A stretch of 64,000 nucleotides of DNA from Ciona intestinalis (taxonomy: Eukaryota > Chordata > Ascidiacea > Phlebobranchia > Cionidae). The DNA lies in contig NC_020176.2 in NCBI RefSeq assembly GCF_000224145.3, positions 4,803,462-4,867,461 of the forward strand, written 5' to 3'. Positions 21,218 to 33,700 of the stretch are shown here, in pieces (the first letter of the stretch is position 1; each line of letters starts with the position of its first letter). The notes beneath the pieces were generated by a model. That model did no database searches and was not told the origin of the DNA. It was given only the letters and a program-made list of their open reading frames with translations. The position numbers were made by a program, and so were the translations under genes.

Positions 21218-22360
21218 TTTGTTAATGTTTTGATAATTTTTAATAAAAATAAACTTTAAAATATTCCTAGCAAGATCTACTTGCTAACCAAGATGTTAAA
21301 ATTTAATTTATGGCTTTAATTTAAATTTAATTTCAATTTAATTTAGTTTTAAGTTAAACATAATATAGTAGAGTGGGGGAAGATACTATATATTAAGTTT
21401 TTACTCTTCGAATACGATATGAAGATCAGATAAATTAACCAATGAGAATGGAGTTAGCAGATTAAATATGGCAGGTTAGTATTTACTGCTAACAAGTTTT
21501 ATTTTTTTTAAATTTGGGGCTGAAACAATTGCGCTTTTTGATAATTTTAATTAAATTACTTTTTAACCCGAATTTTGTCTGCCGGAAGATATAAAAATAA
21601 ATAAGATTCCTGACAAAGTTGGTATTCTAAACTTTCAAGTTTAAGATTAATTTAATTATACATCAGGTTTGATATTACAAAACAAATTTAAAATAAAATA
21701 AAAGTACATTTTATTATTTATAATTTCTGCCAACTATTTTGCATATCAGTCTAACAAAATGCACCAAAACAAATTCCTAGCAAATATAAAACAATATATA
21801 TAATATAAGTCGATACTTTACCGAAAAAAACTACAACAGTTAGCAAAATATTCATAACACGTATTCTAAAGTTAGTACGTCTGCAAAATTTGAACTGAAT
21901 CGCGAAAAATTAAAAGCTCATTTTACAATTAAACCAGACTTATAAATTGTTACCCGTAATAGCTAATTACTAAGCAATTTCCTAAATCTAGACCTTAGTT
22001 CTAATTATAAAACAGGAACTTAAAGTTAATTACATGATTAAACTTTTCGACCCCTGAATTAAATTGTTTTAAATTGCATCACCGTGCGGCAAAATGACAG
22101 AGAATATTAAAAAAATAATTTTTCGTTTCTGTTTGGGGAACAGCTTTTACCTTTTACAGAAAGTGTAAACCAATATTGTAGGTTGATTAAACACTATATC
22201 AGTTGATTTAACATTTTAATAATTTCAGCAATTTTCAAATATTAATATAAACTTGTTTTTCAGCTTCAAATATAATTAAACTGAAAAGTAACAAGAGAGC
22301 ATAGCTCTAATAATTAGCCACGGTTTTAACAAAATCAATAAGAAAGAAAAAATAAACTTA
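21218..22360. other. AT-rich spacer upstream of p38
   Basis: No gene seen. A solo MITE end (TATAGTAGAGTGGGGGAAGA) lies at about 21365-21385. Confidence 0.45.
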
Positions 22361-22519
22361 TAGTACTGTGGGGGTAGACGGGACAACTTTTCATCCCATT
22401 TTATCGTCCAACTTGGTGGTAAAAACGAAAATTTAAAGAATTATTAAACCGTATGCTCAAGATCAGGATATTTGGGTGTTATGTGCTAAAGGTGCCCCAT
22501 CTTCCCCTATCCTACTATA
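22361..22519 (+). mobile_element. Family B MITE, internally shortened
   Basis: TAGTACTGTGGGGGTAGACG at the left and CTTCCCCTATCCTACTATAA at the right, with about 30 bp of the interior missing. Confidence 0.82.
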
Positions 22520-22614
22520 AAATATACCCAGAAAAGTTTGTCGCACGACCGTAAATAATCTTTACAATCGTCGAATAAATTTCATTTGCGATAAGTTAGG
22601 TAATAGAACTTCTT

Positions 22615-22925
22615 CAATATACCATGATGTTGTGGTTAATATGGGGAAGCAGTAGATTTAATCTTTAATTTTACTCTGCAACAAATATACTGAAGTCTCG
22701 AGACTAAATATCTACAACTTACGTCTTTCTAATAAACGGTTTTTCGTGTCCAATTTTCTGGCAACCGTGTAAATGTGGTGGTTGATATGGGGAAGCAGTT
22801 GATTTCATCTTTAATTTTACCTCATAATATACTGAAGTCTCGAGATTGAACGTGTACAACTTACGTCTCTCTAGTAACCGTTTTTCGTGTCTAATATTAT
22901 GGCAACCGTGTGAATTTACGTCTTC
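22615..22925 (-). repeat. Tandem duplication, about 146-bp unit
   Basis: ATATGGGGAAGCAGT occurs at about 22641 and 22787, followed both times by TACTGAAGTCTCGAGA, CAACTTACGTCT and GGTTTTTCGTGTC-like sequence. Two units; the open frame across it is a by-product. Confidence 0.85.
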
Positions 22926-23314
22926 TTTGCGTAAGCTCAAAGTACAATAATTAAGGCGTACTAACTGGACGTTTTATTTACCTTTTACCGTGTGTGTTTC
23001 TATTATAAAATGGTTGCCCAAATATTGGACACGTCGTTTTTCATGAATACTGTTTCGTGCGTTGTTCTCCGCCACCGTTGTCTCGTCAATAAAGAAGTCA
23101 ATAATTTGTTGAGTTGTGTGCTAGTTATTTCGATCATTTGGATGAGGTTTACGATAGAGCGCGCGTAGAGAAGAACAACCATTTATGACCACCCTCTACA
23201 ATATGTATGACAGGTGTAGTCTATAAAAAGACACCTATGTTATAAATCGGCCACCTCATTGACCGAAGCGTTTATAAGTTTAACAGATGTATACGACTGT
23301 AATGCAAATTTGTG

Positions 23315-23465
23315 TTATAGTGCTGCTGTGAGGCGAGATGGGATACCGGTAGCTAAATCCCACATTTCTTGATCGTGTTTTAACAATTCACATCCCATTT
23401 TAGAGTTGTGGGGATACGGTTATATGATGTTGTAAATATTCTTTGTTTGCGATCAAATGGTAGCC
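23315..23465 (-). mobile_element. Family B MITE, diverged variant
   Basis: GAGGCGAGATGGGATACCGG, TTGATCGTGTTTTAACAATT and AAATATTCTTTGTTTGCGAT match a second subfamily also seen at 45577 and 55111. The right end is lost. Confidence 0.7.
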
Positions 23466-23544
23466 TATTATGGCAAATAAAACATTGACTCACCACCCGC
23501 CATACTAATATAACACATTTAACTTTGACTCCAAGCAAAGTCAA

Positions 23545-23632
23545 CGAAGTAACATATGTGGTAACTCGCACAAAGTGTATGAATATAACGACTGTCGTTT
23601 TCCGGCCACGCGAGGATACAGTAAGTTACATT
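23545..23632 (-). repeat. Family A repeat
   Basis: AACATATGTGGTAACTCGC ... ACGACTGTCGTT ... CCACGCGAGGAT; one unit. Confidence 0.75.
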
Positions 23633-23796
23633 CATACTTCGTTCAGTGTGCTTTATTTATACTATAAGAAAACATTTACAAATCTGATTTGACTTTGCAC
23701 CCGAAACCAAAATATTAATAGAAGTACAAACGAAACTATTTACCAAACATATTACGTTGCCATAGCTAACACGGGTTGGTATTAAATGAACGAATA

Positions 23797-23912
23797 AATG
23801 TAACTTGATTATCCTCGCGTGGTGGGGCAACGACAATCGTTACAGCACAGATGTTCTGTTTCATACACCTCTTGTCCGCTTACATGTTACCATGTAGACC
23901 TATATTGCTCTG
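23797..23912 (+). repeat. Family A repeat
   Basis: AATGTAACTTGATTATCCTC ... CTGTTTCATACACCTC ... TTACATGTTACCATGT; one complete unit. Confidence 0.85.
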
Positions 23913-24229
23913 TGGGTGATATTGAATTCAAAATAAGCACGACCGGAAACGATCTATGATTTTTTCGGTAAAAATAAAAACATTTTCAACAAACTGTTCG
24001 TATCGAAACGAGAACATCGGCTTATTTTGAAACATTACTGAGTATGTGAAACCGCTTTTACTTTTTTTGTTTTGGGTAAGTTACAACTAAAGTATTATCA
24101 ATGTTTAAAATAATATAAATCTGGTTTGCGTTTATGTTTGTTGCTATATTGAAAATAAGACATAAAATAGGAAGTTAGTCACAGACAGTATAACAATATG
24201 GGCAGTAATATGCTACGGTAAACGAACGT

Positions 24230-24555
24230 TTTTATCCATGGTTGCCACGCTCACAGCCAAGTTGCTGAATCTATTGCAGTGTGTGGATAAGCAGACGTGA
24301 CTTTTGTTTGGTTTGGTCATTTATATTCTCGTGGGTAGGAACTTGAGTGACTTATCCATGGTTGCCACTCAAATGCCCACAGTCAAATTACCAAAGCTAT
24401 TGCAGTGTGTGGATAAGCAGACATAATTTTTGGTTGGTTTGGTCATTTATATTCTCGTGGGTAGGAACTTGAGTGACTTATCTATGGTTGCCACTCAAAT
24501 GCCCACAGTCAAGTTGCTGAAGCTATTACAGTGTGTAGATTAGCAGACATGACTT
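24230..24555 (+). repeat. About 120-bp minisatellite (family E), plus orientation
   Basis: Three units. ATGGTTGCCACTC recurs at about 24238, 24358 and 24484; each unit also has GCTATTGCAGTGTGTGGATA and ATATTCTCGTGGGTAGGAAC. The same repeat stands in reverse at 34935-35290. Confidence 0.9.
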
Positions 24556-24693
24556 AACACACATATGGGTAAACCATTAGTGATTAAATTCAAACGCCGA
24601 CAAGTTTGACATACCTTATGCCTGTTATAATCATTTCAACAACTGCAGTAATTGAACCAACATTGCGAACACTTAATCGTCCTTTGTTTCTAT

Positions 24694-24818
24694 NNNNNNN
24701 NNNNNNNNNNNNNNNNNNNNNNNNNNNNNNNNNNNNNNNNNNNNNNNNNNNNNNNNNNNNNNNNNNNNNNNNNNNNNNNNNNNNNNNNNNNNNNNNNNNN
24801 NNNNNNNNNNNNNNNNNN
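24694..24818. other. Assembly gap (125 N)
   Basis: A run of 125 N just downstream of the connexin stop codon; single N and low-quality bases follow to about 24854. Confidence 0.95.
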
Positions 24819-24923
24819 AGAGNTGNTAGTAATATAAGAGGCTNGGCCTATTNAAGCTTCGAACGCCTTGCATCCGTCTACGTGGCTACGCGATGGGTTC
24901 TTCCTATGACGTCATCAGTGACG

Positions 24924-27600
24924 TCACACGCTCTCAACGGTCGTGTCGCTGCTTAGACTGTCCAGGCTGAGAGCTCCGGTCATTCCACCACCGCCATGCA
25001 TCACTATGATCTCATCCTTGTTTCCCTCCGGTTGTTTTGGTGGGTGGGCAGAGGACGCTTGTAGCAAGGCGAGTCGTCGTCTCTTCTCTTCATACGTCAT
25101 CTTGTGTCCACGGCAACAGCAAGCATACTTGAACCTTTCCCAACCAAGTGCCCAGAACTCCCCAATGCTTAACACACAAGCAATGGCACCTAAAGATGGG
25201 TATAAATTATTTAAATATTAAGACATCAGAATTAAGGACATTATTCAAAAATTTTTTAGTTTCGTAACACAAAGAAATAGGACGTTAGTAAAGTTGAGTT
25301 TAGTTTTTTAAACTTTTGGTTACAGCTATTTATGACTTACCAAAGTTAACAACGGAACATTCAAATAAACAGTTGTTGATTAATAATCAAATATTCGCGT
25401 TGTAATATTACCCAAACCAAACAGAGCCAAATAGATGACATATTAATATACAAAGCTTAACTTACCCAAACCAAACATGAGCCACAAAAGACAAGTTTTC
25501 TCCATCGGCCTTGACACGAAGCAATCCACGGTTTTGGGGCAAGGCCATCTCTTGCATTCAAACAATTCAGGTACGAACCAACCGTACAAATAATACTGAC
25601 CAACCAAGAACCCAATCTGTCAAAGTAAACACATTAAGGGTTATATAGTAAGGTGGGGGAAGATGGGACACCTTTAGCACAGAATATCTAAATATACCGA
25701 TCGTGTTTTAGACACGTTCGATGGGAGTCGTGAAGTTACGAATTTATAATTCTTAGAATGTTCTTTGTGTACTACCAAATTGACGAGAATCTTATATGAC
25801 GTTGTTATAAGAATATATTTAACGTGAACACCAGGGAATTTTCAGTTCAAAGGTTTTGACTCGACATGAGACAGATCAAAGCAGGCAAAACAACGTTAGA
25901 TCTTAACCTCCCTTCGAATGTATAACCTGACAAGATGGTCTTACCTCTAGGACAGTTCGAATGACCACGTGCCACCAATACGCTCTATAAAGCTGCGGGT
26001 TCTCCAACATTATCTTGTTTTGTTTGTTCGCTTTTATTTCGTCATAATAGTTGGGTTTTCCCCCCACCGATATGTACTCCACCTTGCGCCCTCTGCTGTC
26101 CGAATATATCGGGTACGTTTGTTGCCGGGAACTGTAATAAGAAAGAGTTTTAAATAAAAAAAAAAACGATTATAACCAATATAGTGGTGGATGTAGCAGA
26201 GAAAATGCAATTTAATAAATTTAAGGATATTTGAATGCTATAGGTGATGCTCCAGGAAAAATCTTCCTGTTTTATCCTCAGCATAAGATACTGATATCTT
26301 TATACGCAAGTCTATTTTACAAAATGTACGAGAACCTGCAAGTATTAGCCAAATATGGTCTATAAGTCGTAGCTTTCCCTTCTATGTATAACCTCACCCG
26401 TATGGAATCGCTAAGACTGTATATATATTCAAACTCACGGGTGATCAACGTAGCGCCATTTTCTTCCTATTCTGACGTCATCATTAGACGTATAGTTGTT
26501 GTCAGTCGTTGATCCCTTTCGTTTCTCCATCAAATCTTTCTCTTCGTCGTTGCCATGACGACGGTGACGTTTTCGAACGGGTGCGTCATAGTTCCCGCTC
26601 TTGACGCGGCGAGAAATTTCGGGTTTTCCGTTCTTGTCAAGTTTTTCATTATTTTTCGAGTTTAGGCGCTTAACAACGTAAAGAGGTGGGGCGGTGGGGT
26701 GGGCGGTGAACGCAGGGGGAGAATCGCCTTTCCTCCTTTTTCCGTTCGCGATTGGACGACCGTATTCAGACCCGCGGTCAATTTCCGAAGCCGTGTCCCA
26801 AGTGCGACTCTTGGGCGCTCCTTCTTCCTCGGCGAGGGGGAACTTAACATAAGCGTGGTATATCTTGTGGCTTGCGTAGATGCAGAATAAAACCCCTGGT
26901 GAAGATACGACCAAAACCATCAATGACCAGAAACGTAGTTGAGATATCGGGCTAAATGCGTTGAAACAAACGTTCGAACAACCGGGTGATAACGTGTTGC
27001 AAACGAAGTGGGACTGTGGGAAAAGTTTGTGTTATAACTTTATAATGTGAAAGTTTGAGCCACAGTAAAAACTGTTGTATTATACAGCAGATTCGTGGTA
27101 ACATGGGTGTCATCTAATACACCAGACACACATGGTGTATTCATACACCTCATGCTCACTGTCGAGTTATAACATGGGTGTCTTCTTATAAACCAGACAC
27201 ACATGGTGTATTCATACACCTCATGCTCACTGTCGAGTTATAACATGGGTGCCTTCTTATACACCAGACACACATGGTGTATTCATACACCTCATGCTCA
27301 CTGTCGAGTTATAACATGGGTGCCTTCTTATACACCAGACACACATGGTGTATTCACTATTCATACACCTCATGCTCACTGTCAACGCTATTTTAGATAA
27401 ATCGATTCACAATAACGTATATTACACCGCACACATTGCATTATAATACAACACACCTGTTCATCGTGATAGACCATATCTCCTATCCTTGCCACAACCA
27501 CGATACGGAATATGAACATCATTATAATCCATAGCTTCCCTGGGAAAGTAGAATGAAGTCGAACTTGTTCAAGCAAACTGTGGATAATATGCCACGCCAT
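24924..27600 (-). CDS. Connexin, gap-junction channel protein (5 exons)
   Basis: Exons on the complement: 27457-27600, 26439-27013, 25945-26131, 25466-25616, 24924-25189; all in phase, 440 residues. Connexins form hexameric hemichannels that pair between cells. The N-terminus LLEQVRLHSTFPGKLW and TM1 match the family. The first extracellular loop has C53-x6-C60-x3-C64 and the second C323-x4-C328-x5-C334, the six cysteines that define connexins. TM2 is near FWSLMVLVVSSPGVLFCIY, TM3 near AYWWHVVIRTVLEIGFLVGQ, TM4 near LLWLMFGLGAIACVLSIG. The cytoplasmic loop between TM2 and TM3 is unusually long and Lys/Arg-rich (about 195 residues). Four introns split the coding region; vertebrate connexins usually have it in one exon. 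Subtype cannot be assigned. Confidence 0.95.
25643..25793 (-). mobile_element. Family B MITE in connexin intron, right end lost
   Basis: TATAGTAAGGTGGGGGAAGA ... ATACCGATCGTGTTTTAGAC ... GTACTACCAAATTGACGAG, in the intron 25617-25944. Confidence 0.8.
27085..27385 (+). repeat. 71-bp minisatellite (family D) in connexin intron 1
   Basis: ACCAGACACACATGG at 27121, 27192, 27263 and 27334 gives an exact 71-bp period. The unit contains the small palindrome GGTGTATTCATACACC. Confidence 0.93.
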
Positions 27601-27675
27601 TTCTCACAACGATTGGTGCCTATAGTTGAGTAAATACTATATCTGTGAAAGAAAGTTGGTTGGTATTTAGTCAAT

Positions 27676-27745
27676 ATGGGTCAGGTCGTACAGCGAGGCA
27701 CGGCAGGGTCATGAGATTCAGGTCTGTCCCATGACCCCAAATATA
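27676..27745 (+). repeat. Partial family C repeat
   Basis: AATATGGGTCAGGTCGTACAGCGAGGCACGGCA-type fragment ending TCCCATGACCCCAAATATAGG. Confidence 0.7.
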
Positions 27746-28771
27746 GGTTGGTGTTATAAGAAGAATGGAAACTGATTTTATCAAACATGGGAATTGAAAC
27801 GATAAAAGCCCAAAGCAAATATCCATACTTATAATAGAGATATGCACCGTATCTCAAGCATTTACCCTACCATTAACAGAATAGAAACGGCGTAGAACCT
27901 TTGGGGTCGTAGATATAGATAGGAATATACCAAAAACATAACAAAAAGATACCGAACAGCAGATTTTCTCTCCTACTAAGGGTTTAGCTACGGTCTCTTT
28001 ACTTTATTTCTAAATCATCCAAGTACGTAAACAGTTATTACATGTCATTTTCCCACAGTGTGGATCTATAGACACACTAAATAAATCTATGCTTTCCTCT
28101 AAAACACTCATAGTACAACTGAAGCGGACAACGAACAACTTCAATACGTAGCATCAACTTAAGAATATATACTCAGTTAATCGGCTTAAAACAACTCTTG
28201 CACAAATACTTCCGCGCAGTTGATGGGACAGTTGTTGTATGCTGACAGTAATAAGTTCAATTAGGGTCCACGGATCCAGGCCACACCGAACAACGCTCAA
28301 CCAACAACCGTTGGTGGAAACTTATCCGAAAAAAATGGCGACTTTCCAGCGAAACGTAATTTTTTCTTGACTACGTAATAAAATTATACGTTTCGGGAAA
28401 AATACTAATCAATTGTAGCATTACAGAACCGGTTTATGTGGAAAATGTTGTAAATGCGATTTAAATTATACAAAACTAATTAAGGTCTTTATTGTATTTC
28501 GTTCATAATTACGTGATGTTAAATAATTCTAACATTATTTTGAATAAAAATGAAAAGCCAATAACATTTTGGCGCCTTTTTACCAAACACGCCGGAATTT
28601 TAGTTTAAATTTAAACTGCGAATCCCTGCCGTGTTACGTAATAAAGGCCATTGTGAATATGAAAACAGCTTTGTGAGCTAACAATGAAATGTTGTTTTAA
28701 ACGATAATAATGTATTTCCGAAGTTTTAAAACATGAACAAGATATACCGCTGCTGGTACATAACGTTCATG

Positions 28772-28830
28772 TGACGTCACGGACGTTGACGTCACAGCCT
28801 TAGTATGTTTTCAAGGGCCACAAGTATATA
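28772..28830 (+). promoter_or_regulatory. Possible promoter: two CRE sites and a TATA-like box
   Basis: Two perfect TGACGTCA palindromes at 28772-28779 and 28787-28794 (15 bp apart), followed by AGTATATAGAC near 28823-28833. No start-codon ORF of note follows on the plus strand, so the target is unknown. It could also serve the connexin, whose start is 1.2 kb to the left and points away. Confidence 0.3.
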
Positions 28831-29326
28831 GACGGGTAAACACTTCAGTTTAAAATTGTTTTGAACGTATTTTCACATACAAGACTAGTTTACGTTCGTT
28901 TTGATCGAAACGCTTTATATAGGTTTGCAAATAGTTTATATAATTCTACACAATTTATTAAAACGTTTACAAATTCAAAACCACTGTGTTTTCTGGTAAT
29001 TTTCAAGTTATGGGTTATACATACCACGGCTAGTAGGCCGTGTACATACATGCATTTTAATCCGAGACCGTAATTTATTAAGCTCACACTTTAAGAAGCT
29101 TGTCGTAAATAAGCCTAAAGTTGATGATGTTACGAATGTAAAGCTTAAAATAATTTTATTTATTTATTTTTTCGATCACAAAAACGAAGATCATATGAAT
29201 TTAAACAACGAAGAAACGAAATTAGCAGCAAAACTGTTTGAATTTTCTGCTGCTCTTGCTATAGTTGGTAAAACTAATTAAAAATCTGTTATTTCTTCTT
29301 TGCCTCCTACACGATTCATAATTTAT

Positions 29327-29456
29327 ATATGGTAGGGTGGGGGAAGATGGGATAACTTTTCATAATATTTTTGCTGTTAATCGTATAAAACACGATCAGA
29401 ATGAATGAATATTGTGTGCTAAAGGTGTCCCAACGTCCCCCGGCCACAGTACTCTA
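29327..29456 (+). mobile_element. Family B MITE, internally deleted
   Basis: TATGGTAGGGTGGGGGAAGA at the left, AAAGGTGTCCCAACGTCCCC and a worn terminus at the right; about 60 bp of interior missing. Confidence 0.8.
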
Positions 29457-30280
29457 TTTTTATTATGAACCTATTCCTTTGCCTGCCCTGAACATAAACT
29501 TCAACTAATGAACTTAGATCCAGACACCTTGCTTTATATGAACCCAGGATGTTGCGTGTTACGTAGCCAGATGTAAATGTTAAAGGGGAACTTCCATTTA
29601 AGATTTATGCAAACAGCAAACACCATTTCACCACAATTTTTACGAGCACACTAAAACAACAGCGATATTAAACATCCCGCTATAGCACATATGCAAATAT
29701 CCAGGCGTAAATTTTAACTAAGTTTTGCAAAACAAAATGTCAACTTTAAAAAGTGCAGTTCTCAAGACAACAGTAAACAATAAAGAATCCAAATTTTGTG
29801 GGCGGGGATTAATTGCTAAGTAAGAAAGAAGGGAGAATCAGAAATGTTTATCCAGGGTAAAATTACCCATTGGATTCAGGACCCGGACCTTACGGTAATA
29901 AAATACGAGGAAATTCGATCCTTTATCCCGAAGGAACGCTTTCAAATCTTTAACGGATTTTTCTCCAATAGAAAATCGCGGCAAAAACAAACAAAAACTC
30001 GATCTCGCCCATAGTTACGTCACAATACCGATATGAAGTGTCATAACCTTATAAAACAATAGCTATAATGTTATATAAAGATCTATTCGACCCTAGAGCG
30101 TAGGACGGTGATTATTTTCTTTCTATTCATTCCGTCATCGCTTATACCTCATCTTATGCGATTTATAACCTAACGTCAACCAGCCTGAAGACCGAACTAC
30201 TAACCCTGCGCTCAGATTGTGATGAATCTGCCAAATTTTCCTCGAGACGTTAACACGGATTGCAGTCACTACCACCAACT

Positions 30281-30787
30281 TCACATCGCTGTCTGGGCGA
30301 ACGCCAGACTTGAGATAAAAGCTATTTGCCCCGACCTCGGTGTCTTATGTGACGTCACGGAGGCTCTGGTCGCTGCGAACAGGTCTGTGATTGTGATGTC
30401 ATAGCTAAAGGCCAAGTTCAATTGTTCTTGGTTGTCACACGGACAAGAACCATCCACAGAATCTCGATCTAAATTCTGCGGTGATGACAAATATAACTCC
30501 GGATAAAAAACTGGAATAGTTAGACAGTGGAAACGTGACCGGGTTTGTTTTACGTAGGTCGCCCCACCCACTGGGTTTGTACTTGCTACAAAAGGAATAT
30601 GAAAGTGTCTTCTATTAGAAAGCCCAGCCTTTGCGGGGGCGACTGACTTCTGATGCTGTGATAACAGCCGTGAATATAAACCATCGAGGAATTTATAAAA
30701 GCGTGGGAGGCACTTGAGCTTGCTCGCATGGGACTTAGTGCGAATTTCTTGGGAATAAAATTTAATTTGTGCGGAACACTTAATCAT
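30281..30787 (-). CDS. Unassigned single-exon ORF, 168 residues
   Basis: An ATG-initiated frame of 168 residues in a locally GC-richer patch. No signal peptide, membrane helix, cysteine pattern or family was recognised. A 61-residue frame on the opposite strand (30219-30404) overlaps it. Ser/Thr and Phe are frequent. It is long for chance in this AT-rich DNA, but no splice partner or family supports it. Confidence 0.25.
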   Translation of the reverse strand: MIKCSAQIKFYSQEIRTKSHASKLKCLPRFYKFLDGLYSRLLSQHQKSVAPAKAGLSNRRHFHIPFVASTNPVGGATYVKQTRSRFHCLTIPVFYPELYLSSPQNLDRDSVDGSCPCDNQEQLNLAFSYDITITDLFAATRASVTSHKTPRSGQIAFISSLAFAQTAM

Positions 30788-33700
30788 CGCTGCTACAAAG
30801 GAAAAAAAACTTTTAAACTGCGGTTAGGGGGACGTGGAATTAGCACTTCGCGGTAAAATGATTGATTACCTGGTACTTATGTTGCTGAGCGATTTTTTTC
30901 TTACAAATTACTGATTTTGTTGCCATCAAACATCATAAACACATTCAGAGAAACCATGTCAAAGCCATGTTGGCACGGGGGCAAGATAAGCAGCTTTCTG
31001 CATAATTTATAAAAGAAAACCTTAAAATACTCTGTCAGCGTGATTTCGTTGAATCGGTAGCACGCCGATTCCTCGGGGACAATCGAATAGTGTGGTATAT
31101 ATACAGTTTATAAAGCCCACAAACTCCACATTATATAAACTTGGCAACTTCTACACCTGTTTACTCTGAGGACTGAGGACTACCGTTGTTCTGAACTTTC
31201 CCACACATCATTTCTTCTACATTGTTACTAGTCTACAGGATTGGCGGCGGATTACTGAATTTGCGTTAATTTAATTTAAGCGAGCATTTGCGAAAACCAC
31301 AACCCGCACTGCTGCGCCGAGCCTACGCTCTCGGATCTAGAACAACACGTTCGCAATACTTTTGAAAAAATGAAATATGTCATATTGATGTATCAGTTAA
31401 TCAAGCCCACTGCAATATATCAAGTGCAAATATGCTGTCAGGTATTAGCACCTATGAGCGCATAGGTGTAATTATTACGTCATACAGCGATGACAAATGA
31501 ACGACCGCGACACATTTATCTTACTTAATTCGTCTCTATGGATCAGTTTCACACATCGCCGTTGTAGCGCAACGTTCGGCTGCCGGTGCAAGGCCATAAA
31601 TCTAAATTAAACGCAAGCCACTATACCGGGTTATCACTCACCATCGGAAAGTCGGTCATTATATTATAGCAGCACCGTAGCGGGAGCATCGGTCACCTAA
31701 GCAGGTTCTAATGGGGGCGTCATATAAGAATAGTCTTCTTTAATGAAGCGTTTAATAAATCGGTGGTTTCGAAGGCTCGCATTTCGTGTACATCCGTTTT
31801 AGATATTTTTCCAATAGGCTCTAAAATTATCTCTTAAAAACAAGTATATATTAGAACTTAAAATTACGACGGACGAATCTTAATCTAAACAACAATAGGA
31901 CATAACCTATTTGGGACATGAGATAGAAATTTCCCGTACGAAGCAAAAGGATAAATAATTCACGCACTCTAATCTAGAATGTGCATTTCTTTCACTGTAC
32001 TTGCGATTTAGGGAACATAATTTGAGCAGCAGTTCCTTATTTTTCTTTAACAGGAAAATATTTGTCATCTGAGGATTTGTCGTATTATAGACTGACATGT
32101 AATACATAGAGATCTAATTTAACCGCACAATCCAGGCTGTTTACATTTTGAAAAGAAACCGTTGGTTGCCGTGGCCGTGTGCGTTAAATATTTAATGCAT
32201 TCAAGTATACACCAATGCCCTTGTTACGCATTTAAACGGATCTTTTTGTCGCATGCCAACTACTACCGCAACAACTGTAATACGACTCTATAGCGCTATG
32301 TGTACCAAAACTGTATTTAAAAAAACAGAATTTGTCGCAATTTAATTTTTTTACACTGTAATAGTTAATTAAAGCGTTGGATTTACCAAGTTAGGTTTAT
32401 TTTCTGATCTTGTTTGGAAAATTAACAAAAAACTGCTTAACCCATTAAGATTATAAATTATACATGCGGGTATACCACGTGCCCCTATATATAAGTTACT
32501 ACGTGCACAATTTTTAAATTTCTCAAACACGCCTGTATAACTGATATTCAATTTGTGTATATGTTTTCATTTCTACGTGTTTTAATACCTGTCGTTCTGT
32601 CACAATTCTTGCCTTATCGTAAATATTAATGTTATTTTTGACATAGTATTTGATGATGGTAAACTTATGTTATGCGTCACATTATAAATAACGACGCCAT
32701 TTGCAAACAGAATTAATTTTAAAATAATGCAGTTGCTAGGACGTTCATAATATAAATCTATAAACTCTTTTTACACAACTAATGATACCAATCGATTGAT
32801 TAAAACAATAAATGATAAGAGTTTACCGAAAGCGTTGTACAGTGCAGATTTATTCGTCTTTACTACCCATTTGTTCATGTATAATGACTTATATTAGTCC
32901 CAATCCCTATATGTAGAGGTAAACAGGAGAAAAGCGTTAAATGCAATATCTCTGAACACAATTACTGAAATTAACCAAAATAGTTCAACGGTAGAGACAA
33001 GGTTAAGTAACAGATACAAATTGAAGGTTAAATTGACCTTTACTTTAATCCAGAGGCATGTTGTGCTATAACCGTACAGTGATAGCCAGGTAACAAATAT
33101 AACTTAATGAATTGGTATATCTATACTGCCAGTGTGACGGAAATATGGATTTAATATAACAAGAGCAGTGGTCTAGACATATGCTTATTCCGAATGCATT
33201 ACGCGTGTTTTTATTTATGAACATTTATCTCAATTTGTTCTTATCGAATTTCTGGGCAAGCACAATCATATAATAGGCATGTTCGTCATATTTACGCGTA
33301 AATATTGCATAAAAGAAAATATTATTAGTTGGTTGCGCTTATTAGACCCCGTATAGTTGCCATTACTATGCGATTTGCAGTACCTTTAACAACATAACTA
33401 TAAAAATGGATTAAAATAAGTTTTCCCGCCAAGAAATGTTTTTAAATCTTACAACCAATATGGTGTATCAATATATAGTATGATGTCACAATTGGTAATA
33501 GAAAACGAAACAACATCACATAGTGACGTGTGGTAAACAATTTAACCATACACATATGATGGACATTTTAGAACAGAATTGCCTGAGGGCTTACAGTCAG
33601 TAAATTCTTACGCCTCCGGAGCGTATTAAGTAATTTAAAGTTGCATAAGGTTTAACATTAACTGTATTCATAGGTTTTAAACAGCTGTTTCAATTATTGG

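Noticed and set aside
22719-22940. 73-codon minus-strand frame
   Set aside because: It spans the 146-bp tandem duplication and repeats within itself.
28861-29087. Overlapping 65-70-codon frames on both strands
   Set aside because: The plus-strand frame has no ATG at its start, and neither shows any family feature.
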